Shown here: positions 48,019-58,078 of the stretch, in pieces
How the letters are laid out: every line of letters starts with the position of its first letter
Position numbering within the stretch: the first letter of the stretch is position 1
Assembly (NCBI RefSeq): GCF_019192735.1
Contig: NZ_JAHTKP010000003.1
Span: 286,377 to 350,376, forward strand
DNA length: 64,000 nt
Source: Kitasatospora aureofaciens
GTDB taxonomy: Bacteria; Actinomycetota; Actinomycetes; Streptomycetales; Streptomycetaceae
Direction of reading: 5' to 3'
The notes under the pieces: generated by a model
Told to the model about the DNA's origin: nothing
What the model saw: only the letters and a program-made list of their open reading frames with translations
The model's database searches: none
Position numbers and translations under genes: made by a program

Positions 48019-48381
48019 GTGTGCATCCGTAACACCCCCTCGATCGCCCTCTCCCGGCAGGCCCTGCGGGACGCCCTGACCCGCAGCGGCTGGGACACCG
48101 AGACCATCTTCAACGCCGAACTCGCCCTGATGGAGCTCATCGTCAACGCCTGGCGGCACGGCGACACCGCCTCGCCCGTCGTCTGGTTCTCCATCCTCGG
48201 CCACACCCTCCGGGTCACCGTCTCCGACGAGAGCGACGCCCTTCCCCAACCGCGAACGCCCTCCGACCTCGCCGAGACCGGCCGAGGCCTCCAGCTCGTC
48301 GAGGGCCTCACCCACCGCTGGGGCGTCGACCCCCAGAAGCGCGGCAAGACCACCTGGTACGAGCTGGACTCCGTCGCGTGA
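48019..48381 (+). CDS. HATPase-fold anti-sigma regulatory kinase-like protein
   Basis: A 120-residue GHKL ATPase domain alone: N box ELALMELIVNAWRHG, G1-like VSDES and G2 TGRGLQLVEGLTHRWGV. RsbW/SpoIIAB-like single domains of this kind are numerous in Streptomyces. GTG at 48019 follows GGAGG. It heads an operon with two tiny genes, each overlapping by four bases. Together with the divergent XRE/DUF397 pair it forms a three-part regulatory locus of the type seen around whiJ paralogues. Confidence 0.85.
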   Translation: MCIRNTPSIALSRQALRDALTRSGWDTETIFNAELALMELIVNAWRHGDTASPVVWFSILGHTLRVTVSDESDALPQPRTPSDLAETGRGLQLVEGLTHRWGVDPQKRGKTTWYELDSVA

Positions 48382-48629
48382 CCCGCGACCCCATCGCGCC
48401 GGACGACCTCCGGATGCGCGACTACACCAGACCCCAGATCACCGCCCTCCTGGGCGAGTTGCACCGACGGGGCATCCCGCACGGACTCCTCTGGGGCTCC
48501 GCCGCCACCCCCGAAACCACCCTCGACGGCCGCATCCTGGTCGACTTCGGCAACGCGCCCGTGAGTACTCTGCTCAACCTCCTCCACCTGCTCCGCGACC
48601 TGGACCGGAACGAGGCGTGGACCCCGTGA
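48378..48629 (+). CDS. Small conserved hypothetical protein
   Basis: The 83-residue product is soluble, with two predicted helices (TRPQITALLGELHRRGI and STLLNLLHLLRDLD) separated by a strand region. GTG at 48378 overlaps the HATPase stop by four bases (GTGA), and its own stop overlaps the next gene likewise. No known family. The coupling suggests equal amounts with the HATPase protein. Confidence 0.75.
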   Translation: MTRDPIAPDDLRMRDYTRPQITALLGELHRRGIPHGLLWGSAATPETTLDGRILVDFGNAPVSTLLNLLHLLRDLDRNEAWTP

Positions 48630-48748
48630 AGTTCTTCGTCGGCGCCATCCTCGTCGCCCTCCTCGCCCTCGCGATCGCCACCGTGGCCCTCGGCGTCGTC
48701 GCGACCCTCAAGATGCCCCGCCCCGAGGAGCACGACGAACAGCACTGA
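48626..48748 (+). CDS. 40-residue single-pass membrane protein
   Basis: Starts with GTG at 48626 overlapping the previous stop (GTGA). Residues 2-30 are one transmembrane helix (FFVGAILVALLALAIATVAL core) and the tail is acidic (PRPEEHDEQH). Third member of the HATPase operon; a terminator follows at once. Possibly a membrane anchor for the operon products, inferred only from coupling. Confidence 0.7.
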   Translation: MKFFVGAILVALLALAIATVALGVVATLKMPRPEEHDEQH

Positions 48749-48753
48749 ACGCG

Positions 48754-48788
48754 CGAAGGCCCTCGCCCACCCAGGGCGAGGGCCTCGC
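48754..48788 (+). terminator. Terminator of the HATPase operon
   Basis: GGCCCTCGCCC (48758-48768) pairs with GGGCGAGGGCC (48774-48784); flanking GCGA and TCGC extend the stem. Confidence 0.8.
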
Positions 48789-48871
48789 GGGCGCCCGCGC
48801 GCTGGCGACTGGCTGCCCGGGATGCTTATCGCGTTCGCACTGATGCCCTCGACTGGAGGAGGACGGAACCG

Positions 48872-49387
48872 GTGAAGTACCCCGTACGTGAGGGCTTGGC
48901 TGGGGCGAAGCGCTCTGCCGTGCATCTGGAGATGCGAGACAGCTACACGCCGGATGATCCGGAGTTCGCCCGCTGGCGTGCCGGTCATCGGTACGACAAT
49001 GATCCGGCCAAACTTCCTGATTGGTGGGGATCTTGGGCTGATCTGGTAGCCGAGACAACCAGGCGTGGCGTGGTCATGCGGCGGGCCCGGGTCATCTCGG
49101 AGCCGGTGACGGACTACATCCGGTATGAGCACGACCTCACGTTTGCCAACGTCGCGGCGGGTGAGCTGGTCCGCTGGTTGCCCCGGCGGAGGGCTGCCGA
49201 CATCGCGCTGCCGGGAACGGATCTGTGGATGTTCGACGGGTCGGCCGTGCTGTTCACGTACTTCTCCGGAATCGGGGAGGTCGTGGACAGGGAGTGGCGG
49301 ACGGATCAAGCCGCCGTGGCCCTGGTCAGCTCTGCCTTTGAGGTTGTCTGGGCACGGGCAACTCCGCACGAGCAGTACTCCGTCTGA
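48872..49387 (+). CDS. DUF6879 family protein
   Basis: The 171-residue protein contains the features I associate with DUF6879: AVHLEMRDSYTPDDPEFARW, RGVVMRRARVISEPVTDYIRYEHDLT, then DLWMFDG and a final acidic helix. Such proteins occur next to XRE regulators in Streptomyces, with unknown role. GTG at 48872 has GGAGGAGG upstream. Base composition is lower in GC than neighbours. The following 175 bp hold no gene that I can support. Confidence 0.75.
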   Translation: MKYPVREGLAGAKRSAVHLEMRDSYTPDDPEFARWRAGHRYDNDPAKLPDWWGSWADLVAETTRRGVVMRRARVISEPVTDYIRYEHDLTFANVAAGELVRWLPRRRAADIALPGTDLWMFDGSAVLFTYFSGIGEVVDREWRTDQAAVALVSSAFEVVWARATPHEQYSV

Positions 49388-49562
49388 CCGCCGGCCGCGT
49401 CGGACAGCCAGAACATGCCAGCCCTTCCCGCCAGCGTCCGGATGCCGATCGCACGCGTCAGCGAACCCAGCCGTGGATTGGCGTTGTGTCAGCCGAGATA
49501 CGGGATTGCTCTGCGCTCCAGGAAGTGCTGGAGCCGGAGGCGCTGAGTGTGGTGCATCGCAG

Positions 49563-49598
49563 AGCGGCCCGCTCCCTGCGCGCAGGGAGCGGGCCGCT
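49563..49598. terminator. 36-bp perfect palindrome terminator
   Basis: AGCGGCCCGCTCCCTGCG and its exact reverse complement meet at 49580/49581, between the DUF6879 gene and the convergent small zinc-ribbon genes. Confidence 0.88.
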
Positions 49599-49610
49599 TC
49601 GGTGTGCCGG

Positions 49611-49811
49611 TCAGCCGAAGGGCAGGACCTGGGTGCTGCCACCGGCCAGGATGTGCTGGTACTCGCTCCCACCGTTGAGTGAGCGGTAGTTGATCACCGG
49701 ATCGCCGGCTCGTACGAGGGTGGTCGCACATCCGAGGCACCAGGGCTGTGGCGGCTGCACGTCGAGATCCTCGATCACCGCAGGAGCGGAGCACTGCGTG
49801 CAGTCCGCCAT
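49611..49811 (-). CDS. Small zinc-ribbon-like protein (66 residues)
   Basis: Two cysteine pairs, CTQC at residues 4-7 and CLGC at residues 25-28, could bind one zinc; the second half (SLNGGSEYQHILAGGSTQ) has no cysteine. ATG at 49811 follows GGGGAGGA. It lies 16 bp after the 62-residue zinc-ribbon gene, as a two-gene operon divergent from an XRE regulator. I know no family for it; a small adaptor or regulator is possible. Confidence 0.7.
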   Translation of the reverse strand: MADCTQCSAPAVIEDLDVQPPQPWCLGCATTLVRAGDPVINYRSLNGGSEYQHILAGGSTQVLPFG

Positions 49812-49827
49812 CGCGTCCTCCCCGGGG

Positions 49828-50016
49828 TCAGGCCCAGGTGGAGCCGCACGTGGTGCAGCCCCATCGGCCGTCCATGGTCTGGTAGGTGGCGCCCGATCCG
49901 CAGACCGGGCAGGTGCGGGCGCTCGGCTCGTCGACCCGCTCCAGAAGGGTACTGGGCGTCGAGGTGGTGGTGGGCTCGATCTCGGTGACGGGCTTGTTGA
50001 GCAGGATGGTACTCAT
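49828..50016 (-). CDS. Small zinc-ribbon protein (62 residues)
   Basis: The first 36 residues are polar and Thr/Pro-rich; the C-terminal 26 form a compact zinc ribbon (CPVCGS then CTTCGSTWA, 13 residues between pairs). ATG at 50016 has GGGGAGA upstream. First gene of the two-gene operon with the 66-residue protein. The leader-plus-core look recalls a RiPP precursor, but there is no modifying enzyme beside it and the CPxCG pattern argues for zinc. Confidence 0.7.
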   Translation of the reverse strand: MSTILLNKPVTEIEPTTTSTPSTLLERVDEPSARTCPVCGSGATYQTMDGRWGCTTCGSTWA

Positions 50017-50115
50017 GGCGTCTCCCCTCGGGATGGAGTGGCAGAGGTGCGCCGGCCGGGCATCACCCAGGGAACTCGGCTGCGGTCCAGATGTGGATGC
50101 CGTCGGGGGGCTCCC

Positions 50116-50155
50116 GCACGCCGTGTGCGTGCCCCGCACACCCTGTGCACGCCCT
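50116..50155. promoter_or_regulatory. Inverted-repeat cluster in the divergent gap of the XRE regulator
   Basis: GCACGC-CGTGT-GCGTGC (50116-50132) is followed by GCACACCCTGTGC-type half-sites. The 198-bp gap between the zinc-ribbon operon and the XRE gene must hold both promoters; these repeats are the clearest candidate operators. Confidence 0.35.
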
Positions 50156-50214
50156 GCCTGGGGATGTCGTCCTGTCGATACGGTTGCCACTCCACGCAGT
50201 CGAAGGGCGACACC

Positions 50215-51492
50215 GTGTCACGTCAACGTCAGCTTGGGGTGGTCATCAGGGCCGCTCGGTGTGCACGGCGGATGACTCAGGCCCAGCTGGGCCGCGCGTG
50301 TGGCTACTCGGCGTCGGCGATCAGCCGGGTTGAGGCGGGCGTGCTCCGGCCAACCGAGCAGGCGCTGCTGCGGATTGCCCAGGCGTTAGACCTGCCGCTT
50401 GACGCCATTGGCCTGGGCCGACCGGCTACGCTGGCGCAGGATGTGACCCCGGATCAGGAGGACGCCATGCTCCGCAGGCAGCTGCTCGTGGCTGGCATGG
50501 CGGCAGCTGGGGCGTCAATGCTTTCATCCGCCTCCGCTGCTGCCGCGCGCCCGGATGCATCAGCCCGGATCGTTGGGGCCCTGTACGAGCCCGAACCCTC
50601 TGAACCCACGTCGTTGCAGCAGCTCAAGGCATCGCTGATCTCGGCGCGCGCGCAGTTCACGGCGGCCCGCTACCGACACCTCGGCGACTTCCTGCCCGGC
50701 TTGTTGGGCTCGGCGCAGGCGACCCGCGAGGCCCTGTCCGGCCGGTCCCGCGAGGAGGCCCATGGGTGTGTGGCCCGTGCCTGGGTGCTGGCGACGGAGC
50801 TCGCGTTGAAGGCTCACTCCGACGTCGCGTGGCCGGCAGCGGACCGGGCTCTGGCTGCGGCCCAGGCCAGCGGCGACCCGGTGGCGCACGGGGAGGCAGC
50901 TCGGGTTCTGGCGATCACGATGCGACGTTCAGGACGCCCGGCCGCCGCCGTCGATCTCCTGCGTCGCACCGCTGACTCGCTCTCCCAGGACCGAAACGAC
51001 GTGTCCTGGGCTGTGGCGGCGACCCTGCTGATGACGTCCGCCTACACGGCTGCGTGCGGGCAGCGCCGAGGCGATGCCCTCGACCTCATGTCGGGCGCGG
51101 CGGACGCGGTCGGCCGGGTGACCAGCGCCAGGTTCCGGCCGAGCACCCCGCTGTTTACCGTCGACGCCACCAGCGCGCAGGTGGACCTGTACTGGATTGG
51201 CGTACACACGGCGCTGGGCACCCCCGACGAGGGGGTGCCGTACGCGGCGCGGATCGCGCCGGGACAGCTGCCGACCGCCGAGCGCCGGGCCCGGTACGGC
51301 ACAGACTGCGCGCGCATGTGGCACCACCTCGGCGACCACCGCAAGACGTTCGCGTCGCTGCGGTTCACCGAGCAGGTCGCCCCGGAGGAGGTGCGTCGGC
51401 CGGCTCTGCGGGCGCTCACAGCGGACCTGCTGTACGCGCCGGTCACCGTGGCCGGCGTGCGGGAGCTTGCCGCGCGCACAGGCGTCTCATAG
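50215..51492 (+). CDS. XRE family regulator with TPR-like domain, TTA codon
   Basis: The 425-residue protein has an XRE helix-turn-helix at residues 5-65 (MTQAQLGRACGYSASAISRVEAGVLRPTE), an Ala-rich segment near 85-112 starting RRQLLVAGMA, and a helical repeat domain to the end. Similar XRE-TPR proteins in Streptomyces regulate secondary metabolism and quorum-like responses. Codon 58 is TTA (50386-50388), making it a candidate bldA-dependent gene. GTG at 50215 follows AAGGGCG. Divergent from the small zinc-ribbon operon. Confidence 0.82.
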   Translation: MSRQRQLGVVIRAARCARRMTQAQLGRACGYSASAISRVEAGVLRPTEQALLRIAQALDLPLDAIGLGRPATLAQDVTPDQEDAMLRRQLLVAGMAAAGASMLSSASAAAARPDASARIVGALYEPEPSEPTSLQQLKASLISARAQFTAARYRHLGDFLPGLLGSAQATREALSGRSREEAHGCVARAWVLATELALKAHSDVAWPAADRALAAAQASGDPVAHGEAARVLAITMRRSGRPAAAVDLLRRTADSLSQDRNDVSWAVAATLLMTSAYTAACGQRRGDALDLMSGAADAVGRVTSARFRPSTPLFTVDATSAQVDLYWIGVHTALGTPDEGVPYAARIAPGQLPTAERRARYGTDCARMWHHLGDHRKTFASLRFTEQVAPEEVRRPALRALTADLLYAPVTVAGVRELAARTGVS

Positions 51493-51576
51493 GGGCGGCA
51501 GACCCCTGCGAGGAAGACGATGCTGGCGAATGAATGACCAACAGCGTCCGGTCGACGACCCCGGGCGGGCCTTCGG

Positions 51577-53661
51577 TCAGGAGAGGCCCAACGACCTCCG
51601 CAGGAAGGCGAGTTCGTGCAGCAGCAGGTTCTCCGCCACCGTCTCGTCGGTGGGGGAGTGGCTGGTGTTGCTCAGCGGGAGGACCTCGTGGGGGCGGCCG
51701 GCGGCCAGCAGGGCGCTGGAGAGCCGCAGGGCGTGGACGGGGAGGACGTTGTCGTCGGCGAGGCCGTGGACCAGGAGGAGCGGGCGGCGCAGGTTGGGGG
51801 CGTCGGCGATCAGCGAGCAGGTGTCGTAGCGCTCGGGGTGCTCGTCGGGGTGGCCGAGGAAGCGCTCCTGCCAGTGGGTGTCGTAGAGCCGCTGGTCGGT
51901 GGGGGCGGCCCCGGCGGCCGCGGCGTGGAAGACGTCCGGGCGCCGCAGGACGGCGAGGGCGGCGAGGTAGCCGCCGTAGGACCAGCCGCGGATGCCGACC
52001 CGGCCGAGGTCGAGGAGTCCGGGCCGCAGCCGGGCCGTCTCGTGCAGGCCCTCGACCTGGTCCTCCAGGGCCGGGGTGGCCTTGTCGCCGTGGATCGTCT
52101 TGTCCCAGCGCGGCCCGCGTCCGGGGGTGCCGCGGCCGTCCACGACCAGCACCGCGAAGCCCTGGTCGGCGAACCACTGCGAGACCAGGTCCCCCCACCG
52201 GCCGCCGGTGGTGACCTTCTGCATCGCCGGCCCGCCGTACGGGTCGACGAGGACGGGCAGCGGGCCGTCCTCGGGGCGGTGGCCGGTGGGGAGGAACAGC
52301 GCGGCGCGCAGCTCGCGCGGGCCCAGGCGGAGCAGTTCGGGCCGGGCGGCGAGGACCGGTTGTTCCGCGTACGAGGTGAGCCGGAGCGCCGGCCGCCCGT
52401 CCCGGCGGACGGTGGTCCGGCCGCCCGGGAAGCCCTCGGAGCGCGTGGTGAGGACCAGCGTGCCGCTGTGCCGGGTGCCGGTGTGGACGCCGGTGCCGTC
52501 GCTCAACTTCCTTACACCGTCGACCGGTTCGTAGACCCAGAGGTGGGTCTCGGTGGGGTCGTCGAGGGCGGTGAACAGCACCTGCTCGCCCTCCGTCCCG
52601 AGCACCTCCCACAGCTGCAGCCCGGCCGGGGTGACGGGCTTGCCGTCCACCGTCAGGTGCCGGGTGTCGCCGTGGTCGGCGGAGTCGACGAGCGCGCCGG
52701 AGGCGGTGCGCAGCGGCAGGCCGGGGACCAGCTCGACCCAGTGCTCGTCGCGCTTCTCGGCCAGCACCCGGACGCTGCCGTCGGGCTCGATCGCCAGGGT
52801 CCGGACGGTGCGCTGGTCGCGGGTCTGGACGGCGGCGTACGGGCCGTGGCCGTCCCAGCCGGCGGCGGTCACGTACTCGAAGGCGGCGCGGTCCCAGCGG
52901 ACCTCGGTACGGCCGCCGTCGAGGCCGAGCAGCCAGAGCGAGACGTCGGCGTTGGCGGTGCCGGCGAGCGGGTAGCGGATGACGCGCGGAGGCCGCTGGG
53001 GGTTGGCCGGGTCGGCCAGGTACAGACGGCGGACCGGGCGGTTGTCGACGCGGGCGACGAGCAGCGCGGTGCCGTCGGGGGACCACCAGTGGGCGCGGGT
53101 GCGGGACATCGACTCGGCGGCGACGTGGTCGGCGACGCCGTAGGTGACGTCCTCGGCCTCGGGTTCGGCGAGCGCCCGGTCGCCGCTGCCGTCGGCCTCG
53201 GCCACCCGCAGGGCGCCGCCGCCGACGTAGGCGATCCGGCGGCCGGCGGGGTCGAGGCGCGGGTCGTACACCTCGGTGGCGGTGGGGACGGCGCGGACCG
53301 TGCCGTCGGTGGTGTCGGCGAGCCAGAGCGCGCCACCGAGGGCGAAGGCGGCGAGCCGGCCGGTGGCGTCGGTGCTGTACGCGGTGATGCCGGTGGCGGC
53401 GACCCGGGCCCGTTCGCGGCGGATCCGTTCGGCCTCGGGCAGTTCGCCGTCGGGGTCGGCGAGGGTGGCCGGGTCGACGATCAGCCGTTCCTCGCCGGTG
53501 TCGGTGTCGAGCGCCCAGAGGCAGGTGAGCGGGTCGGCGCCGCCGTGGCTGCGCAGGAACAGCACGGTGGTGCCGTCCGCGGTGACGGCCGGGTGGGTGG
53601 GGGTGCCCAGGGCGAAGCGCCGGGTGCGGGCGAGCTGGCGGGGCAGGGTGTCGGTCGGCAT
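51577..53661 (-). CDS. S9 family prolyl oligopeptidase / dipeptidyl peptidase IV-like
   Basis: The 694-residue enzyme has an N-terminal beta-propeller (residues 1-430) and a C-terminal alpha/beta hydrolase with the nucleophile Ser561 in GWSYGG, the aspartate in GLADDNVLP and the histidine in SNTSHSPTDE. YGGPAMQ gives the oxyanion tyrosine of the DPP-IV group. It cleaves peptides, probably in the cytosol, as no signal peptide is present. The ATG is six bases after TATGGT (53673-53668), so leaderless. It follows the peptide transporter gene, a sensible pairing, though a terminator lies between. Confidence 0.9.
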   Translation of the reverse strand: MPTDTLPRQLARTRRFALGTPTHPAVTADGTTVLFLRSHGGADPLTCLWALDTDTGEERLIVDPATLADPDGELPEAERIRRERARVAATGITAYSTDATGRLAAFALGGALWLADTTDGTVRAVPTATEVYDPRLDPAGRRIAYVGGGALRVAEADGSGDRALAEPEAEDVTYGVADHVAAESMSRTRAHWWSPDGTALLVARVDNRPVRRLYLADPANPQRPPRVIRYPLAGTANADVSLWLLGLDGGRTEVRWDRAAFEYVTAAGWDGHGPYAAVQTRDQRTVRTLAIEPDGSVRVLAEKRDEHWVELVPGLPLRTASGALVDSADHGDTRHLTVDGKPVTPAGLQLWEVLGTEGEQVLFTALDDPTETHLWVYEPVDGVRKLSDGTGVHTGTRHSGTLVLTTRSEGFPGGRTTVRRDGRPALRLTSYAEQPVLAARPELLRLGPRELRAALFLPTGHRPEDGPLPVLVDPYGGPAMQKVTTGGRWGDLVSQWFADQGFAVLVVDGRGTPGRGPRWDKTIHGDKATPALEDQVEGLHETARLRPGLLDLGRVGIRGWSYGGYLAALAVLRRPDVFHAAAAGAAPTDQRLYDTHWQERFLGHPDEHPERYDTCSLIADAPNLRRPLLLVHGLADDNVLPVHALRLSSALLAAGRPHEVLPLSNTSHSPTDETVAENLLLHELAFLRRSLGLS

Positions 53662-53733
53662 GTCGGCACCATAGGCACAGCCGGCGCGGTGGAGTCGAGC
53701 GGTTAACGCGCAACCGACATACGGCCGGAAACG

Positions 53734-53780
53734 CGGCCGGGGCCGCCATGGATCTCAGGAATCCATGGCGACCCCGGCCG
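53734..53780 (-). terminator. Terminator after the peptide transporter gene
   Basis: CGGCCGGGG-CCG-CCATGGAT pairs with ATCCATGG-CGA-CCCCGGCCG around CTCAGGA. It lies 26 bp beyond the transporter stop. Confidence 0.85.
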
Positions 53781-53805
53781 GGTCGATCAGTCAATCAGTG
53801 GAGCG

Positions 53806-55314
<1,509 letters not shown>

Positions 55315-55448
55315 GAGTAGGGGTTCCTTGCCTGACAGCGTCCGCCTAGGGGGGTGGCGGCGGACGTGGACGGAACCACTCTACGTGGCCATATTTGGCG
55401 TTATCAGATGACAAAACGCACGAATCAGGTATGGGAATGGTAAAGCCC

Positions 55449-55477
55449 ACCATGGATCCGCCCGCTTGATCCATGGT
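55449..55477. promoter_or_regulatory. ACCATGGATC/GATCCATGGT inverted repeat
   Basis: Perfect 10-bp arms with a nine-base loop, about 65 bp upstream of the transporter's -10 box. The same CCATGGAT/ATCCATGG core appears in the transporter's terminator at 53734-53780. Confidence 0.45.
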
Positions 55478-55588
55478 AGACGGGGATGTCTTCCTTCGGT
55501 TACAAGATCCAAAAGCAGAATCTTCGCCGAACGGGCGGTCGGCCACGCTCTGTTGGGCACCCAAATGCCCTTGTATAACGATCACGCT

Positions 55589-55637
55589 CTGTGAACTAGC
55601 TCACAGGGCGATCGGGCATAGCGCGGCGGACTACCAT
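55589..55637 (+). promoter_or_regulatory. CRP-like site CTGTGA-N6-TCACAG and -10 of the response regulator gene
   Basis: CTGTGA-ACTAGC-TCACAG (55589-55606) contains the full TGTGA-N6-TCACA pattern of CRP-family sites. It precedes TACCAT (55632-55637), which is six bases before the ATG at 55644. The site is centred near -46 of the predicted leaderless start point. Confidence 0.6.
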
Positions 55638-55643
55638 CACCAC

Positions 55644-56318
<675 letters not shown>

Positions 56319-56352
56319 TCCCCGTACGGAGATCGTGGCCGGGGAACGGCCG

Positions 56353-57630
56353 ATGAAGCGGAACACCACGGGGAGCGGCAGCGTGAAACGCCGGATGATC
56401 AACTCGCTGCTGGGCGTCGTCCTGGTGGTGGTCGTGGTGTTCTGCGTGCCGCTCGCCCTGGTCGAGAAGCGCACCATCGTCAACTCGGCCCAGGACCGGA
56501 CGGACGCCACCGCCGTCCGGGTGCTGGCGCTCGTGGAGAACCGGCTCGCGAACCAGGAGCCGGTCAACAACGGACGGTCCTTCGACAACCAGGTCGCCGA
56601 GGGCAGCTACGTCGAGGTGCAGATCCCCGGCCAGGCGGTGGTCTCGGCCGGCGTTCGCCCGGCCGGGGACCACCTGCTGAAGGCCGTCGAGCACGGCAAC
56701 AACGGCGAGACCGTCACCGTCGAGCAGTCCCGCGAGGACGTCGACCACGAGGTCGCCAACATGCTGCTGCTCCTCGGCGTGGTCGCGCTGCTCGCCGTCC
56801 AGGCCGCCGTCGCACTCGCCGTCTGGCAGGCCAAGCGGCTCGCCCGGCCGCTCACCGACCTCGCCGAGACCGCCGAACGGCTCGGCTCCGGCGACCCGCG
56901 CCCGCGCGACCGCCGCTACGGCGTGCCCGAACTCGACCGGGTCGCCGAGGTGCTGGACGTCAGCGCCGAGCGGATCGCCCGGATGCTCACCGCCGAACGC
57001 CGGCTCGCCGCCGACGCCTCGCACCAGCTGCGCACCCCGCTCACCGCGCTCTCCATGCGGCTGGAGGAGATCACCGCCCTCGCCGAGGAGCCGGAGACCG
57101 TCAAGGAGGAGGCGACCATCGCCCTCCAGCAGGTCGAGCGGCTCACCGACGTCGTCCAGCGGCTGCTCACCACCCAGCGCGACCCGCGCAGCCCCACCGC
57201 GGTCGCCTTCGACCTCGACGAGGTCATCAAGCAGCAGGTGGAGGAGTGGGGCCCGTCCCTGCGCGAGACCGGCCGGGTGCTCTCCCTGGAGGGCCTGCAC
57301 GGGGTCATCGCGGTCGGCACCCCGGGCACGGTCGCCCAGGTGCTCGCCACACTGATCGAGAACTCGCTGATGCACGGCGCCGGGACGATCACCCTGCGGG
57401 TGCGGCCCTCCGGCACCTCGGTCGTCGTCGAGGTGCAGGACCAGGGCAGCGGGGTGCCGCCGGAGCTGGGCAACCGGGTCTTCGAGCGCGCGGTCAGCGG
57501 CCGCAACTCGACCGGGATCGGGCTGGCCGTCGCCCGTGACCTCGCGGAGGCGGACGGCGGCCGGCTCGAACTGCTCTCGCTGAAGCCGCCGGTGTTCGCG
57601 CTCTTCCTCGGCCGCAGCCACGACGACTAG
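56353..57630 (+). CDS. Sensor histidine kinase
   Basis: A 425-residue kinase: transmembrane helix at about 18-38, a short extracellular loop of 95 residues, a second helix (NMLLLLGVVALLAVQAAVAL), HAMP-like linker, H box DASHQLRTPLTAL, N box ENSLMHG, and G boxes QGSGVP and STGIGLAVA. ATG at 56353 is chosen (GGGGAA upstream); GTG at 56335 and 56383 are in-frame alternatives. It is the partner of the upstream response regulator. The stop codon lies in an 18-bp tandem duplication. Confidence 0.9.
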   Translation: MKRNTTGSGSVKRRMINSLLGVVLVVVVVFCVPLALVEKRTIVNSAQDRTDATAVRVLALVENRLANQEPVNNGRSFDNQVAEGSYVEVQIPGQAVVSAGVRPAGDHLLKAVEHGNNGETVTVEQSREDVDHEVANMLLLLGVVALLAVQAAVALAVWQAKRLARPLTDLAETAERLGSGDPRPRDRRYGVPELDRVAEVLDVSAERIARMLTAERRLAADASHQLRTPLTALSMRLEEITALAEEPETVKEEATIALQQVERLTDVVQRLLTTQRDPRSPTAVAFDLDEVIKQQVEEWGPSLRETGRVLSLEGLHGVIAVGTPGTVAQVLATLIENSLMHGAGTITLRVRPSGTSVVVEVQDQGSGVPPELGNRVFERAVSGRNSTGIGLAVARDLAEADGGRLELLSLKPPVFALFLGRSHDD

Positions 57631-57661
57631 GGCCACGGCGAGGACTGGAGCCACGGCGAGG
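57626..57661 (+). repeat. 18-bp tandem duplication spanning the kinase stop codon
   Basis: ACTAGGGCCACGGCGAGG (57626-57643) and ACTGGAGCCACGGCGAGG (57644-57661). The TAG in the first unit is the stop. Confidence 0.85.
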
Positions 57662-57699
57662 TCGGCCTTCTGCGTGGCGTGCCAGGTCCACCGGGTGGC

Positions 57700-57960
57700 G
57701 ACCTCGTCGCCGGGCGTTCGTCCGGATCATCGTCGGCATCCCGGCGTTCAAGGACCGGTGCGGCGGCTACGTCGGCGCCTTCGACTTCACCTTCGCGATC
57801 GAGAGTCAGATCGCCGAGGCACCAAGCACGTCGTCGAGATCGTCGAGTTCGCCTCCTGTCGAGGAGGCGATGCAGAACTCCAGCCTGCCCGAGACGGACC
57901 GGATCTTCCGCGAGATGGTGGCGCTCTGCGACGCCCCGCCCGGTCGTGCTCGCCCTCGGT
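57700..57960 (+). pseudogene. Frameshifted coding relic, product unknown
   Basis: In this 450-bp gap protein-like text appears in successive frames: IIVGIPAFKDRCGGYVG and DFTFAIESQIAEA in one, then KHVVEIVEFAS in another, then EEAMQNSSLPETDRIFREMV and ALCDAPP in a third. No start codon or continuous frame links them. It looks like a decayed gene, but I could not identify the parent. Confidence 0.35.
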
Positions 57961-58020
57961 AGCCACTGTCCTCTCGGGGAGGCGGGCCCGGCAAGAGGGG
58001 GGCGGGGCACGGGAAATGCG

Positions 58021-58052
58021 TCGGGCCCGCGAGAGCGAACTCGCGGGCCCGA
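58021..58052 (-). terminator. Terminator of the GtrA gene
   Basis: TCGGGCCCGCGAG (58021-58033) pairs perfectly with CTCGCGGGCCCGA (58040-58052) around AGCGAA. Confidence 0.88.
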
Positions 58053-58078
58053 CGGCAGTGGCTGGTGGGGCGGGTGGC

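Noticed and set aside
49828..50016. RiPP precursor peptide
   Set aside because: The cysteines form a CPxCG...CTxCG zinc-ribbon pattern and there is no lanthipeptide, lasso or thiopeptide enzyme in the window.
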